This document shows positions 32,957-43,540 of a DNA stretch of 64,000 bases, one piece after another. The stretch comes from Taxillus chinensis (taxonomy: Eukaryota > Streptophyta > Magnoliopsida > Santalales > Loranthaceae): positions 45,679,609-45,743,608 of the forward strand of contig CM042084.1 in NCBI GenBank assembly GCA_023512835.1. The letters are read 5' to 3'. A program made the translations under genes and the position numbers. Every line of letters starts with the position of its first letter. Positions within the stretch are counted from its first letter, which is position 1. Under the pieces are notes generated by a model. The model saw only the letters and a list, made by a program, of their open reading frames with translations. It was not told the origin of the DNA and did not search any database.

Positions 32957-33153
32957 TTCAACGGTTAACTAGCTTTTAAAATCAACATTGAGTGAAATTG
33001 TTTGAATTCTGATCTTGGTGTTTTATTTTGTCTTTTATTTTCTATTATTTTGTGTTCTTTATTTGTTTATTTTGCATTGTTCGGAGCTGCTGGGTGTGTT
33101 CTTGTTGTTTTACAGGAACATACACCAAGTGTTTGAGGAATTCCTAGTCGTGC

Positions 33154-35030
33154 ATGCCAAGACAGGAGTTTATACCATTTAATCGGGAACCTGAAAGATT
33201 GTTCAAAGCTCGTCGTAGAGCAGCTAGGGAAGCAAGACGTGAGGTCAAGAAGCATTGCAAGGCTTAGAGCATTCAGTAGGTGAATTGATGGCAGATTTAA
33301 GGCCTGATGGTGGTGCACCGCAAGGAGGGGCCAATTACAATGGCCAATATCCAGAAGAAGAGGGTAATAGGTTTATGCCCAGAACCTTCTTAGACTATGC
33401 GAGACCGATGATGTCAGACCATTATTCTGGGATTCGGCAGACAAGAGTCCAAGCAAATAGCTTCGAGCTGAAGCCGGCGTTGATTAACATGGTGAGCAAC
33501 AACGCGTTTGGAGGAACAGCCGTGGATGATCCACACTAGCATTTGATGAGGTTCTACTAGATGTGCGATACTATAAAGATCAACAATGTATCGGAGGAGG
33601 CAATAAAGCTAAGGCTTTTCCCTTTCTCTTTAAGGGATAGAGCTCTTGGCTGGTTCAACAGTTTGCCAGCAGGTTCAATCAACACTTGGGAGGAGATGCA
33701 GACCAAATTCATGTCAAAGTACTTCCCTCCTTCCAAGGTGATCCAGCTCAGAGGGGAGATTAGCAGATTCAGGCAAGATGAGATGGAGACTCTTCATGAA
33801 GCTTGGGAGCGTTTCAAAGACTTAGTGAGAAGATGCTCTGATCATGGAAGACCCCAGTGGATTCAAATTGAATCTTTCTATACAGGTCTTTAGTCTCACT
33901 CACAAGACAAGGTGAATGTAGCTACTGGAGGATGCTTGATGAATCTAGAGCCTGACGCAGCAGCAGAGCTCTTGGAGAGGCTGTCATTAGCTGATTGGCA
34001 GTGGTCTAATGTGCGTACTTCAAAGCCAAGGGAGAAGATAGCTTCAGTTGATAATTCTTCCAATGACATGCAAGCACATATTCAAGCTTTACTGAAAGGC
34101 ATGGAAGTATTGGCTCTTAAAGTTGAAGGATCACAACAAGCTTTACTAGTAGCTGAGCAGGGCTGGAGTGGAGCTGAAGAAGCAAATTATGTTGGAGGTA
34201 AAGGCTTGTATCAGAAGCAGCAATTTTATCCTCAACATCAACAACAAGGGTACAACCAGAACCAGCAGCAATCTCAGCCATTTCAGAAAAACCAGAACCG
34301 AGGGGGAGATACCTCATTTCAAGACAAATATGTGCCCCCCAGGGATGAAGCGGAATCCGTATGCTACGGATAATTATTTACATCCACCTCCAGGATTCGA
34401 AAAGCTTGACCTCGGCCTCAACAAGAAAGAGGAAGGGTATATCAGAATGTGGATGAGCCAACCAAAATAGAGGATAATTTGGAGGAAAGGGTAGTTACCA
34501 TGGAATCTTCAATGAAGAATATAGAAAAGCTGCTTGTGAGTTTGGCCCAGAATGTAAATCAAGGAGTCTCAGCTAAATCTTTTCCAAGTGATACTGAGGT
34601 GAACCCCAAGGAGAGCTACAAGGCTATTACTTTAAGAAGTGGGAAGGCACTGAAAGAAGCTGAAGAGCCTAAGAAGAAGGCAATTCCAGAAGAACAGAGC
34701 AAACCCTTGGAAGCTGATGACCAAGGAAAATCAGATAAAGCTGAAGAAAGAGTGCAAGAAAAGAAGGACCAGCAGCTGAGTCAAGACAGAATAGCTGAAG
34801 AACAGAGGCAAGAGCTCAGGCCTACTATGCCATTTCCTCAGAGGCTGAGGAACCAGCGGGTTGAAGAAGAGCATGAGCGCTTTCTAAGTTTGTTCAAGAG
34901 GCTTGAAATTAACATTCCATTTGTGGAAATCTTGGAGCAGATGCCTAGGTATAGAAAGTACATCAAAGATTTTGTGAAGAAGAAGAGGAAATATAGGGAT
35001 CATGAGACGGTGGCGATTCTAACGAGGTGA
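33154..35030 (+). pseudogene. gag of Athila-B
   Basis: ATG at 33154 (MPRQEFIPFNREPERLF) opens a frame that stops after about 37 codons. The capsid continues at 33255-33539 (FLDYARPMMSDHYSGIRQ), 33561-33893 (MCDTIKINNVSEEAIKLRLF, FMSKYFPPSKVIQL, AWERFKDLVRRC) and 33912-34373. A lysine/glutamate-rich, probably coiled linker follows at 34449-35030 (YKAITLRSGKAL ... PFPQRLRNQRVEEEHERFL, EILEQMPRYRKYIKDFVKKK). It has no zinc knuckle, as in Athila-A. At least four frame breaks or stops are visible. Confidence 0.92.
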
Positions 35031-35040
35031 GCAGTGTTGT

Positions 35041-36010
35041 TCAACAGAGTTTGCCCATCAAGCATAAAGATCCGGGCAGTTTTAATCTCCCTTGTGTGAT
35101 TGGCAATGCACCGCAGCAGTAGGCCCTATGTGATTTAGGGGCCAACATCAATTTGATCTCCTTTGCTTTGTACAAGCAGCTTGGGCTTAAGGGCATGAAG
35201 CCCACTTCCATATCATTGTAGTTTGCTGACCGGTCTACTGGAAGGCCTGAAGGGATAATTGAAGACGTGTTAGTCAAAGTGGGCTCCTTGATATTTCCAG
35301 CGGACTTTGTAGTTTTGGAGATGGAAGAAGATAGAGGAGTTCAGCTACTCCTTGGAAGACCGTTTCTCAGAACGGGTTGTGCATTGATTGATGTTGCTCA
35401 AGGGCAGCTAACTCTGAGAATTAATGAGGAGACCTTAGTCTTCCACATGGGGAAGGCTTTGCAAGGTCAAGAGGAGGAGGACTGCCTTTGGGTTGAAGAC
35501 CTTGATGAATTGGTGGAAGACTACTTGGTAGAAGAAATTACCACCACCAATAATGGAGCCCTTCAGCTTATAGAAGCTCAATAAGATGAAGAGATGTACT
35601 TGACAGCTAAGGAAGATGAGCAACCTACAAACTCTCTGGAGAAAGCTGAGGAGGAGAAAGAAGATGACGTGCCTCCAGCTCCAGAACTGATGGAGCTGCC
35701 TGGACACCTAAGGTACGAATTTCTAGACTCTACAAATCAATTCCCTGTCATTGTTGCTTCTAATTTGAATGATGTGGAGTGCACTCAATTGCTAGAAGTC
35801 CTTAGGAAACACAAAAAGGCCCTAGGATGGAACATTGAAGACATTAGGGGTATTAGTCTAGGGATTTGCATGCATAAAATTTTGATGAATGATGATTTTA
35901 AACCCACTGCTGAAAGACAAAGAAGATTAAACCTTGCCATGAAAGAAGTTGTTAGAAAAGAAATTTTAAAATGGAAAAAATGCGGGTATAATTTATGTTA
36001 TTTCCGATAG
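35041..36010 (+). pseudogene. protease and RT-proximal linker of Athila-B
   Basis: ALCDLGANINLISF at about 35120-35165 is the active site, in the DLGAN form. A TAG lies just before it and another after TSISL. From 35267 the frame continues with FPADFVVLEMEEDRGVQLLL and GRPFLRTGCALIDV, then an acidic linker and, at 35594-36010, LPGHLRYEFLDSTNQFPVIV and the RT lead-in AMKEVVRKEILKWKKCG. It ends in a frameshift near 35985. Confidence 0.88.
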
Positions 36011-36017
36011 TGAGTGA

Positions 36018-36824
36018 GTGAGTCCATTGCATGTTGTGCCCAAGAAAGGGGGCATGACCGTGATTAAAAATGAGAAAAATGAATTGATCCCATCTCGTAC
36101 TATGACGGAGTGGAGAGTGTGTGTTGACTATAGAGAGCTGAACAAGGCTACTAGGAAGGATCATTTTCCTCTTCCTTTCATTGACCAAATGTTGGATAGG
36201 TTAGCTGGCTATAGTCACTACTGCTTTTTAGATGGCTATTCCGGGTATAATCAGATCATGGTTAAGCCCGAGGACCAAGAAAAGACCACCTTCACATGCC
36301 ATTTTGGCACTTTTGCATTTAGGAGAATGCCATTTGGGCTTTGTAATGCCCCTGCCACCTTTCAAAGGTGTATGATGGCCATTTTTCAGGGTTTGGTTGA
36401 GGAGATCATGGAGGTATTCATGGATGACTTTTCGGTGTTTGGTTCTTCCTACCAACAGTGCTTGAAAAATCTAGATGTGGTCTTAGAGAGATGTGAGGAG
36501 AAGGAACTAGTCCTAAATTGGGAGAAATGCCATTTCATGGTAACTGAGGGGATAGTTCTAGGGCACAAGGTGTCTACACATGGTTTGGAGGTAGACAAGG
36601 CAAAAATCTCCACTATTGAGACTCTGCCACCTCCAATTAATGAAAAAGGAGTGAGAAGTTTCCTTGGCCTTGCTGGCTTTTATAGGAGATTTATTAAGGA
36701 CTTCTCAAAAATTGCAAAACCCATGAGTAGGTTGTTAGAAAAAGACACAAGCTTTGAGTTTAATGCAGATTGCTTAGAAGCTGTCAACATCCTCAAGGGT
36801 AAGTTAGTCATCGCACTGTTATAG
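36018..36824 (+). pseudogene. reverse transcriptase of Athila-B, catalytic residues intact
   Basis: This open frame of 268 codons runs from VPKKGGMTVIKNEKNE through VCVDYRELNKATRKDHFPLP, FLDGYSGYNQ (first aspartate, about residue 72), RMPFGLCNAPATFQRC and EVFMDDFSVFGSS (FMDD, residues 134-137) to FLGLAGFYRRFIKDFSKIAK. It is the intact counterpart of the Athila-A sequence with FMND. It lacks the start of the fingers, which lies in the previous frame, and ends at a frameshift before RNase H. Confidence 0.93.
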
Positions 36825-37084
36825 TCACACCTGACTGGGCTCACCTTTTGAGCTAATGTGTGATGCGAGTGATTATCTTGTGGGGGTAGTCTTAGGGCAA
36901 AGGCGAGAAAAGGTGTTTAGGGTCATTTACTATGCTAGTAAGACCTTAGATGATGCTCAACGAACTATACCACCACCGAGAAAGAGTTGCTAGCCGTGGT
37001 TTATGGCCGCAACAAGTTTAGGCCCTACCTTTTTGGGTCTAAAGTCATTGTTTATACCGATCATGCTTGCATTGAAATATTTGT
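36825..37084 (+). pseudogene. RNase H of Athila-B, fragmented
   Basis: Short pieces in shifting frames occur: ELMCDASDYLVGVVLGQR, VFRVIYYASKTLDDAQ, then stops, and KYLFAK near 37080. The DEDD residue set cannot be assembled in one frame. Gene order shows that it is the RNase H of the same pol. Confidence 0.8.
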
Positions 37085-38563
37085 TTGCTAAAAAAAGAAG
37101 CTAAGCCACGCTTGATTAGGTGGGTTCTCCTCTTACAGGAATTTGACCTTGAAATTAGAGACACAAAGGGAGCCCTAAATTCTATGGCTGATCACCTCTC
37201 CCGTGTGGAGAATGCACCTAAGTCTCTACCCATTGTAGATGACTTTCCTGATGAGAAGTTGTTTGAGGTGCATCATCTTCCTTGGTTTGCTGACATAGCA
37301 AATTATTTAGCCACTAGGTTCATACCCAAGCAGTTAGACTACCACCAGAGAAAGAAATTGTTAGTGGATGCTAAGAAATTCATTTGGGAAGACCCAATTC
37401 TTTATAGGAGGTGTCCAGACCAAATCATTAGAAAGTGTGTCCTTGAGGAGGAGGTAGACGACATAATACATCATTGTCATGCATCACATTATGTGGGCCA
37501 CTTTGGGGTGCAAAGAACTGTGGCTAAAATCATGCAGTGTGGCTTTTATTGGCTTCACATGGTGAAAGACACCTATGTCCACATCAAAAAGTGTGATAGA
37601 TGTCAAAGGGTAGGTGGTCTATCTAGGAAAAATGAGATGCCCTTAACTGGAATCTTTCCAGTTGAAATTTTTGACATTTGGGGCATTGACTTCATGGGGC
37701 CATTCCCCAATTCTGATGGGTATTCATACATTTTGCTTGCTGTGGATTATGTGTCTAAGTGGGTAGAAGCTATTCCTACTAGAGTGAATGATGCTAGGGT
37801 TGTGACTCACTTCCTTACTAGGAACATCTTTAGCCATTTTGGGACACCAAGGGCTATAATCAGTGATGAGGGTAGTCATTTCTGCAACAAATTGTTTGAC
37901 AAGTTATTGAACAAGTATGGTGTCACTCATAGGAAGTCTTTAGCTTACCACCCACAAGCTAATGGACAAGCAGAAGTGTCCAACAGAGAGATTAAGGCCA
38001 TTTTAGAGAAAACTGTTGGAGCCAATAGGAAAGATTGGTCTCAAAGGCTTGATGAAGCCTTATGGGCCTATAGGACAGCCTATAAAACTCCCATTGGGAT
38101 GTCACCTTACCGTATTCTATATGGTAAGGCATGTCACTTGCCTGTGGAACTAGAACACAAGGCTCATTGGGCCTTGAAGAAGTTAAATTTTAACCCACAA
38201 GAGACCAAGGAGCTTAGGATGACTCAATTAATTGAGTTAGATGAGCTTAGGCTGGATGCCTATGATAGTGCTAAATTTTACAAAGAAAGAACTAAGAAAT
38301 GGCATGATAGGCAACTCAACAATGAACCTTTAACCTTAGGGCAAAAAGTTCTTCTATTTAACACAAGGTTGAGGTTATTTCCTGGAAAATTAAGGTCCAA
38401 GTGGATGGGACCTTTTGTGATAGTTGATAAGAAGTCATATGGGAGCTTTGAGCTCCAAGTCGTAGATGGCAAGAAATTTTGGGTGAATGGCAACAGATCG
38501 AAACCATACTTTGATTCAACTCAGAGGGAGATAGTTGATTCCCTCTCTTTCACCATTGCATGA
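37085..38563 (+). CDS. integrase of Athila-B, open 492-codon frame
   Basis: This is the longest open frame in the window. It starts in the RNase H tail ([20 protein letters not shown]), then a zinc-binding HHCC domain ([13 protein letters not shown] at about 129-140; CDRC at 170-173). The catalytic core has D202 (WGIDFMGPF), D261 (SDEGSHF) and E297 ([14 protein letters not shown]). This gives the D-D-35-E spacing of retroviral integrases. The C-terminal half has the usual Athila features [20 protein letters not shown] and a basic end domain ([16 protein letters not shown]). The frame has no stop or shift, but upstream pol is broken, so it would need separate expression. Confidence 0.93.
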   Translation: MLKKEAKPRLIRWVLLLQEFDLEIRDTKGALNSMADHLSRVENAPKSLPIVDDFPDEKLFEVHHLPWFADIANYLATRFIPKQLDYHQRKKLLVDAKKFIWEDPILYRRCPDQIIRKCVLEEEVDDIIHHCHASHYVGHFGVQRTVAKIMQCGFYWLHMVKDTYVHIKKCDRCQRVGGLSRKNEMPLTGIFPVEIFDIWGIDFMGPFPNSDGYSYILLAVDYVSKWVEAIPTRVNDARVVTHFLTRNIFSHFGTPRAIISDEGSHFCNKLFDKLLNKYGVTHRKSLAYHPQANGQAEVSNREIKAILEKTVGANRKDWSQRLDEALWAYRTAYKTPIGMSPYRILYGKACHLPVELEHKAHWALKKLNFNPQETKELRMTQLIELDELRLDAYDSAKFYKERTKKWHDRQLNNEPLTLGQKVLLFNTRLRLFPGKLRSKWMGPFVIVDKKSYGSFELQVVDGKKFWVNGNRSKPYFDSTQREIVDSLSFTIA

Positions 38564-39287
38564 TCATAACCGAAAGTCTAGCTACGAGACTTTAAATAAA
38601 GCTACTGGATGGGAGGCAACCCAATGTTTATTGCTATGTTTTATTTTATGTTATTTTCTTTTATTTATTTTATTCAATAAATTTGTTTGCAAGCTAACCA
38701 TTGTGCAGGAGACTTTGCTTCTTTCTTAACTAACCAATTGCAGGATTAGCAAATTATTGGGTCCTGAACTTGTGGAATTGTTTTTAAAGTCAAAGTCAAG
38801 GAGCAAGGAGCAAGTGAAGCCCAAAAGTGCTTGAAGATGGGCTCAAACAATTCACGTGCAAGACTTAAAGATGGTCCATAATGCACAAGCAACTAAGTGG
38901 AGAAATTTGGGCCAATTTAGGCCTGAACGTGAATTTGCACGTGAATTGCCCAATTCACGTGCACCTCCTTTTGAGCTGTAACTTTCTGGAATGGTAGATG
39001 AAGACCATGTGAATCATGTTTACTCTTGCACGCGAATTGCTAGTCGTCATATGGAGGCTCAAAAATGCAAACTACTGATTTTAGCCCTCCTAAAAGCTTC
39101 AAACAATTCACGTGCAGAAGGGACTATTGCTTGCCAGCTCAATTGGGACCCACCACCAAAGTTTGGGACAATTCCGACCTGCACGCCAATTCAACCAATT
39201 CACGTGCAAGGGCTATTTTGGTTAGAACACTCTGAAAATTTAGGGGCACGTGTATCACGCTAATTGGAGCATCTTTCCTTCTGCACG
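38564..39287 (+). promoter_or_regulatory. post-pol spacer with U3-like G-box module
   Basis: After pol comes an Athila-typical line (GCTACTGGATGGGAGGCAAC at 38601-38620), then about 450 bases with many CACGTG/GCACGTGAATT elements (38860-39260). Part of it (TGTAACTTTCTGG...ATGGTAGATGAAGACCATGT, 38970-39020) resembles, in inverted orientation, the U3 module of the Tekay LTRs (16730-16790). It leads directly into a TATA box. Promoter activity is inferred. Confidence 0.6.
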
Positions 39288-39298
39288 CTATATAAAGA
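39288..39298 (+). promoter_or_regulatory. internal TATA box upstream of the extra gene
   Basis: CTATATAAAGA lies about 125 bases before the ATG at 39421, leaving room for a leader of about 95 bases. It sits at the end of a G-box-rich region like those preceding the LTR TATA boxes. Confidence 0.6.
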
Positions 39299-39420
39299 GA
39301 GGCCATCTTCAAAGGGTTCCACACCAAAATCACTCCAGATCTGAGTATTAGAGAAACTCTGCTCTTTTGCTCTCTTGCTCTTCAGTTTTCTGCTCTTTGC
39401 TCTTTATTCTCATTCCAAAG

Positions 39421-40488
39421 ATGGTGCGCACAAGGAGGACTGGCCAGGAGGAGGTGCACTCACCTAGTGCTGATAGCCAACCTGAGGAGGAGATACTCTT
39501 GGGGCATACTCTTGATATGCAGGCTTTGGAGGCTTCAGAGCTGGGCTGGGTTAGAGTGGTGGCTCTTAAAATTCAAAATCTGGGATTACAAAGGTTAGTT
39601 TCTGCCCAGCCAGCTATTTCCTACTCTGCCCTACAAGAATTTTATGCATCTGTCTATGTGAGTGAGGATGAACTAATAGGGTTTGTGCAAGGGGTTTATG
39701 TCAGAATTACCCCTGGAATTATTAGACATTGCTTTAACCTCCCTGCACCCAGTGATAGCTTCCCTCAACTAAGCCTAGGAGATTTTGGTACTGCATGCAA
39801 CTATGCTAGAAAATTTCAAAGTCGACGGCAGTATACCAAGAATGGTTTTGTTGGAAAATTTAGATGCCTAGCATACCTGGGCAGGAAATGCTTATTGATT
39901 CGGACAGTGGGATAGATAGTGTGCCTAAGCCACACCTGGAGTTCATGTATAGCATTGATCATATGCTAAATGTGGATTGGGCCACTACCATTTTTAAATG
40001 GTGGAACAAAAACTCATCAAAGCAGATAAATGGCAGACTTTTGTGTTTGATATTTCAAAGCATGCCTGCTTTGCATTTTTCCTCCATTGATAGCATCACT
40101 TTTCCTTCTCACCTGGGTGTTAAGAGTATTGCATCTTGAAGGGGGTTTGGGGATCAGTACCAGAGGTCATTGGGCAACCAATGTTCCTCCTCCATCACGA
40201 CCCGCTAGGCACGGTGTTCATGTGGAGCGATCCATTGACTTTGCAAGGGAGACCTCTCCTCATTTGGATCAAAGGAAGCAGACTCTATACGGACTCACCG
40301 CCATGTACATGCGGTTCAATGTACACAAAGAAGATATTTTCAATTTCTTTCAAGGCATTCGTGGGCAGGTGGTGAGCGAAGTGGAGGTCATCAATTGGGC
40401 GATCACTAATGGGCACATCACTAGTGCCCAATTTGAAGAATTAATGGCCCTCATCTCTGGGAGACCAACAAGCTACTTCACGACCTAG
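39421..40488 (+). pseudogene. extra Athila-B gene, N-terminal part (plant transposon-protein type domain)
   Basis: ATG at 39421 (MVRTRRTGQEEVHSP) is the first methionine after the internal TATA box. The frame holds ALQEFYASVYVSEDELIGFV, QGVYVRITPGIIRHCFNLPA and NYARKF. This resembles the 'putative plant transposon protein' domain found in many plant genomes (assignment from memory, not searched). It shifts at about 39880 to the 39864-40139 frame (VDWATTIFKWWNKNSSKQIN) and again at about 40130 to the 40087-40488 frame (DQRKQTLYGLTAMYMRFNVH, INWAITNGHITSAQFEEL). The pieces are collinear, so this was one gene of about 770 codons together with the two entries below. Confidence 0.7.
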
Positions 40489-41315
40489 AACTAGAGCATG
40501 GGAGGCCCCAGGACGTAGCTGCTCATGCATCTCCTAGAGCATGGGAAGCCCGAAGCTCCAGTCTTGCATCTACCGAAGCTTGGAGGCAAGAAACACAGCA
40601 GCTCAGGGAGGCAAATGCCAGCACCCAGCGCGAGGTGGAAGCCCTGAGGAAGGACAACAAAGAAGTCAAAGGCCTCCTAGGCAAAATCTGGAAGGCCTTG
40701 AGCAAGAGGAAAGCATCAAAACGTTCTCCTATAGTGGAGATATCTGATGAAGAACCCTCTCCATCCCCTGAAGTTTCTTATCCAGCCCAGGCAGATCCAC
40801 CTCAACCAGAATCTTCAGTTGGGCCATCCTACTATCACCCAGAGGAGGCAGAGCTAGCAATAGGGTATTCACCCTTCCAGCCTCAAGAGGAGACAGAGCC
40901 AGCAGTAGGGTATTCACCCTTCCAGCCTTTTACTGATCCTGCATTTTCTCAGGCTCTTGTGCCTGTTATACATCCTGTCTCTTGGGGTACATACATGCTT
41001 GCTGAACCTGAAGACCTTCTTGGCCCTCCTATCCATTTAGTCATTAATCCAGCTTTACCATCCGACGAGAGCCAAGCAGCATTTGAAGAATTCATCAATT
41101 CCACGGTTCAGAGGGCTCGCTTTATATGGGATAATGATATCTTCACCCCTTTTGGCCTTAAGAGGATCTCAGAGAATGAATATCTCTACTCCGAAGAGAT
41201 AGACCTCTTCTGTAGGACCATGCGCTATGTAGTGGAGGCTGAGCCTCATAACTACCCTTTTAGCTCAGTTCACTTCCATCATGCTGTGCGAGATATACAA
41301 TCAACCCTTGTCTGA
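40489..41315 (+). pseudogene. extra Athila-B gene, middle part: coiled coil and Pro/Glu-rich repeats
   Basis: After a stop at 40488, reading continues in the 40635 frame. It shows a coiled-coil-like stretch (QQLREANASTQREVEALRKD), a basic patch (KALSKRKASKRSP), a Ser/Pro/Glu-rich linker with a duplicated motif (IGYSPFQPQEETEPAVGYSP), and then a folded-looking segment (FEEFINSTVQRARFIWDNDI). It ends at 41315, overlapping the protease frame by a frameshift near 41290. The function of this part is not recognised. By position it is the spacer before the protease domain. Confidence 0.7.
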
Positions 41316-41730
41316 AGAGGTGTGGCGCCAACGCATCAATGGTGAGAATGAAGGGCACCGCCCTTGGCATGGTATGCATGAGGTGCTAATTCCGGTGCAC
41401 ATTGACCGCCACTATGTATTAGTCCGTTTGAATCTGGATGTAGGACATGCCGTGCTATATGATCCAAGCCAAGGCGAAGGGTTTGCCAGACGGAAAAGAC
41501 AGTTAGTGCATGGGTTCATCAAACGAATCAAAGTGGCGATGATCAAAGAAGGCTTGTTGGCGGACAAGCTTCCTCTTATTCACTACAACAAAATGGAAAT
41601 TCCCCAACAGCCTGACCAATTCAGCTGTGGGATCTTTGCTTGCTACTACATGATGGCTATTCTGCAAGGGAAGGAAACTTGGGAAGTGCGCGGCGAGACG
41701 TCGGTTGACTTTGTGGCTCAGGTGCGATGA
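41281..41730 (+). CDS. Ulp1-like C48 cysteine protease domain in Athila-B
   Basis: This 149-codon frame has the signature of SUMO-type (C48) proteases. There is a histidine in IPVHIDRHYVLVRL (H44), an aspartate in AVLYDPS (D61), a glutamine in IPQQPDQF (Q110) and the nucleophile in SCGIFACYY (C116). The H-to-D interval is 17 and the Q-to-C interval 6, as in yeast Ulp1 (H514, D531, Q574, C580), and CPQQ-type wording precedes the cysteine. All four catalytic positions are present. The N-terminal half of the fold lies in the preceding frame. Family members remove SUMO from proteins, but whether this one acts on SUMO is unknown. It is separated from pol by its own promoter-like region. Captured Ulp1-like genes are known in plant Mutator-like DNA transposons, so one in an Athila retroelement is notable. 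Confidence 0.85.
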   Translation: MLCEIYNQPLSEEVWRQRINGENEGHRPWHGMHEVLIPVHIDRHYVLVRLNLDVGHAVLYDPSQGEGFARRKRQLVHGFIKRIKVAMIKEGLLADKLPLIHYNKMEIPQQPDQFSCGIFACYYMMAILQGKETWEVRGETSVDFVAQVR

Positions 41731-43315
41731 ATGGTGGCCAATGTCATCTACTATTACAGTGTGCCAAACCAGGGGTTAGTGTTTTTCCTACTCCCTATTT
41801 TATGCCATGAGGACATAGCATATTTTAAGTGTGGTGTATGGGGAGTGACTTGAGCCACTTGCTTGTCTTTTATGTTGTGATTGCATGTTTTATTTTAAAA
41901 AAAATGTTTTTAGTTGCATGATTGTTTGAGTTATTTGCTTGAATGATTTGCTTGTGGAGGCATGGATATTAAGTATGCAATTTTGGCTTAAAATTTTAAA
42001 ATTTTTTTATGCCACATTAGTATCATGTTGTCATAAGGGTTTTTACGTAGTTAAAATGTGCTCTAATTTAGTTTGATCATGTCTTTATCTTTTGAATGAT
42101 ATCACCATGTTTTTGGAGCTGAGTTTTGAATATTAGTTAAACATGAAATGCTATGATAGACCTAAGTAACCCTTAAAGTTGAGTGAAAAAGAAATGAAAA
42201 ATGAGAACAGCTTCTTTTAGCCTTTGAGTGCCATTTTAGGGTATGGGTAATAATTGCTACTCTTCTTGCATTCAACATTGGTTATTTAATGGCAGGAGTC
42301 AAGTAAGAATGTGATTACTTATTAGTACTCAGTGTTTGGTGTGTGGAGTTAGGATGCAAGATCTCTAAGTCACTGTGACTGTCTTTGCATCCTTTTCTTT
42401 ATTTTGTGATATTATTGGAAAAGGCTGTGTTGCACATTTGTGAAAAAGCCATCACTTAATTGGGAAATGGGATGTGAGACATCAATGAATTTCTGTCTCT
42501 CCTTATGTAGCAAAATGGCAAGGGGTATGCATTAGAAAAATCAGTCTTATTTATGTGTTATGTGAGTAAAAAAAAAGAGTGAATAATCCATCAAGGGAGA
42601 GCATAAAATGCAACCTTGTAAGGTTATTACTTAAAAAAAAAAAACCAAAAGAAAAGAAAAGAGGGATTCAAAATAAAAGCCACATTGGCTTGATGTTCAT
42701 ACGAGTAATTAGTTAGTTTGGTAGCCACATTGGCTGAGTTTTGTTTATTTGAGAGTGTTGAGCTCAATTTTTTTAGCTCATGATTTTGTTTTATCAGTTA
42801 TTAGAATAGAGTGTGAGTTTATTGAGTTTAGACTAGCGTGTAAGTTCAAATAAAGTAGAATAGAGGGTGTGTTTTCTTTGATGAGCACATTAGGGAACTC
42901 TCATGATTGCTTGGCAAGTACTTAATCAATAGCTGATGGCGAGTGTAGAGATAGAGTTTTCCATCCATTGTTCATTGATAGGTATTGGGCTTGAGAATTA
43001 TTATATTTGAGTGAGGCCGCTTATCCTTGGTAAGAACTTAAAGGGAAACTAGGTGCTATTTTATCATGGATTGCTTGCTCATATCTGAAATTTAAGTGGT
43101 GATATTGCATGGTTATTGGACTAGGGATATGGACATGAATGAACTAAGCTATGACTCATTTTGATGCTTAAATTCCATTTCATCATGATAGAGTTGCATG
43201 CTTAGGAAACCATGATTCTCCTTGATAGTTATTTTATTTTTCTTCCATTTGACTGCGTGTTTATTTTATTTTTTTGCATGCTTGTATGTTTTTGCTTGAG
43301 GACAAGCAGTGGTTC
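41731..43315 (+). other. AT-rich 3' spacer of Athila-B
   Basis: About 1.6 kb without open frames of note, with poly-A runs at 42568 and 42632. Near the end, TTGCTTGAGGACAAGCAGTGGTTCAAGTGTGG-type wording (43293-43323) is the conserved run-up to the 3' LTR in Athila-like elements. No gene is seen. Confidence 0.7.
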
Positions 43316-43329
43316 AAGTGTGGTGTATT
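43316..43329 (+). other. degenerate polypurine tract of Athila-B
   Basis: CAAGTGTGGTGTAT immediately precedes the LTR start. Relatives have a run of G before AATT here, so two or three purines are lost. Confidence 0.6.
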
Positions 43330-43540
43330 TGATAACGTGCATTTTATGCCGTTATTCTAGTGTTTATTTAGGATGTTTAAGAGCATGATTAGAGCCTTAT
43401 TGCTTCATATATCATATATATTTGCTCTAACCCCTAGGAAGATGCTATTTGTAAATACATGCGTTTTTAAGCTGTTTTGGCGGATTTTGGAGCTCACTTT
43501 TGATATAGTACATGGCCTCAAACAATTGGCGTGCAAGAAC
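43330..43540 (+). repeat. 3' LTR of Athila-B, first 211 bases only
   Basis: Nearly identical to 31439-31650 up to GTGCAAGAACA, then unrelated sequence begins. The abrupt end marks a deletion that removed the rest of the LTR and the 3' flank. Confidence 0.88.

Larger units (their letters stand above)
31439..43540 (+). mobile_element. Athila-lineage element with extra downstream gene (Athila-B)
   Basis: 5' LTR (31439-32935), tRNA-Asp PBS, gag, PR, RT, RNase H, an open integrase frame, then a 2.3-kb extra coding region with its own TATA box, a spacer, a degenerate polypurine tract and the first about 210 bases of the 3' LTR. It is inserted in LTR Z. The 3' LTR and the flanking duplication are lost by a deletion at 43540. 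Confidence 0.93.

Noticed and set aside
39421..41730. Retroviral envelope gene in Athila-B
   Set aside because: It sits in the env position, but there is no signal peptide, transmembrane helix or furin-type site. The C-terminal part is a C48 protease.
41731..43315. Host gene downstream of the protease frame
   Set aside because: No open frame, codon pattern or splice structure. The segment ends in the Athila run-up to the 3' LTR.
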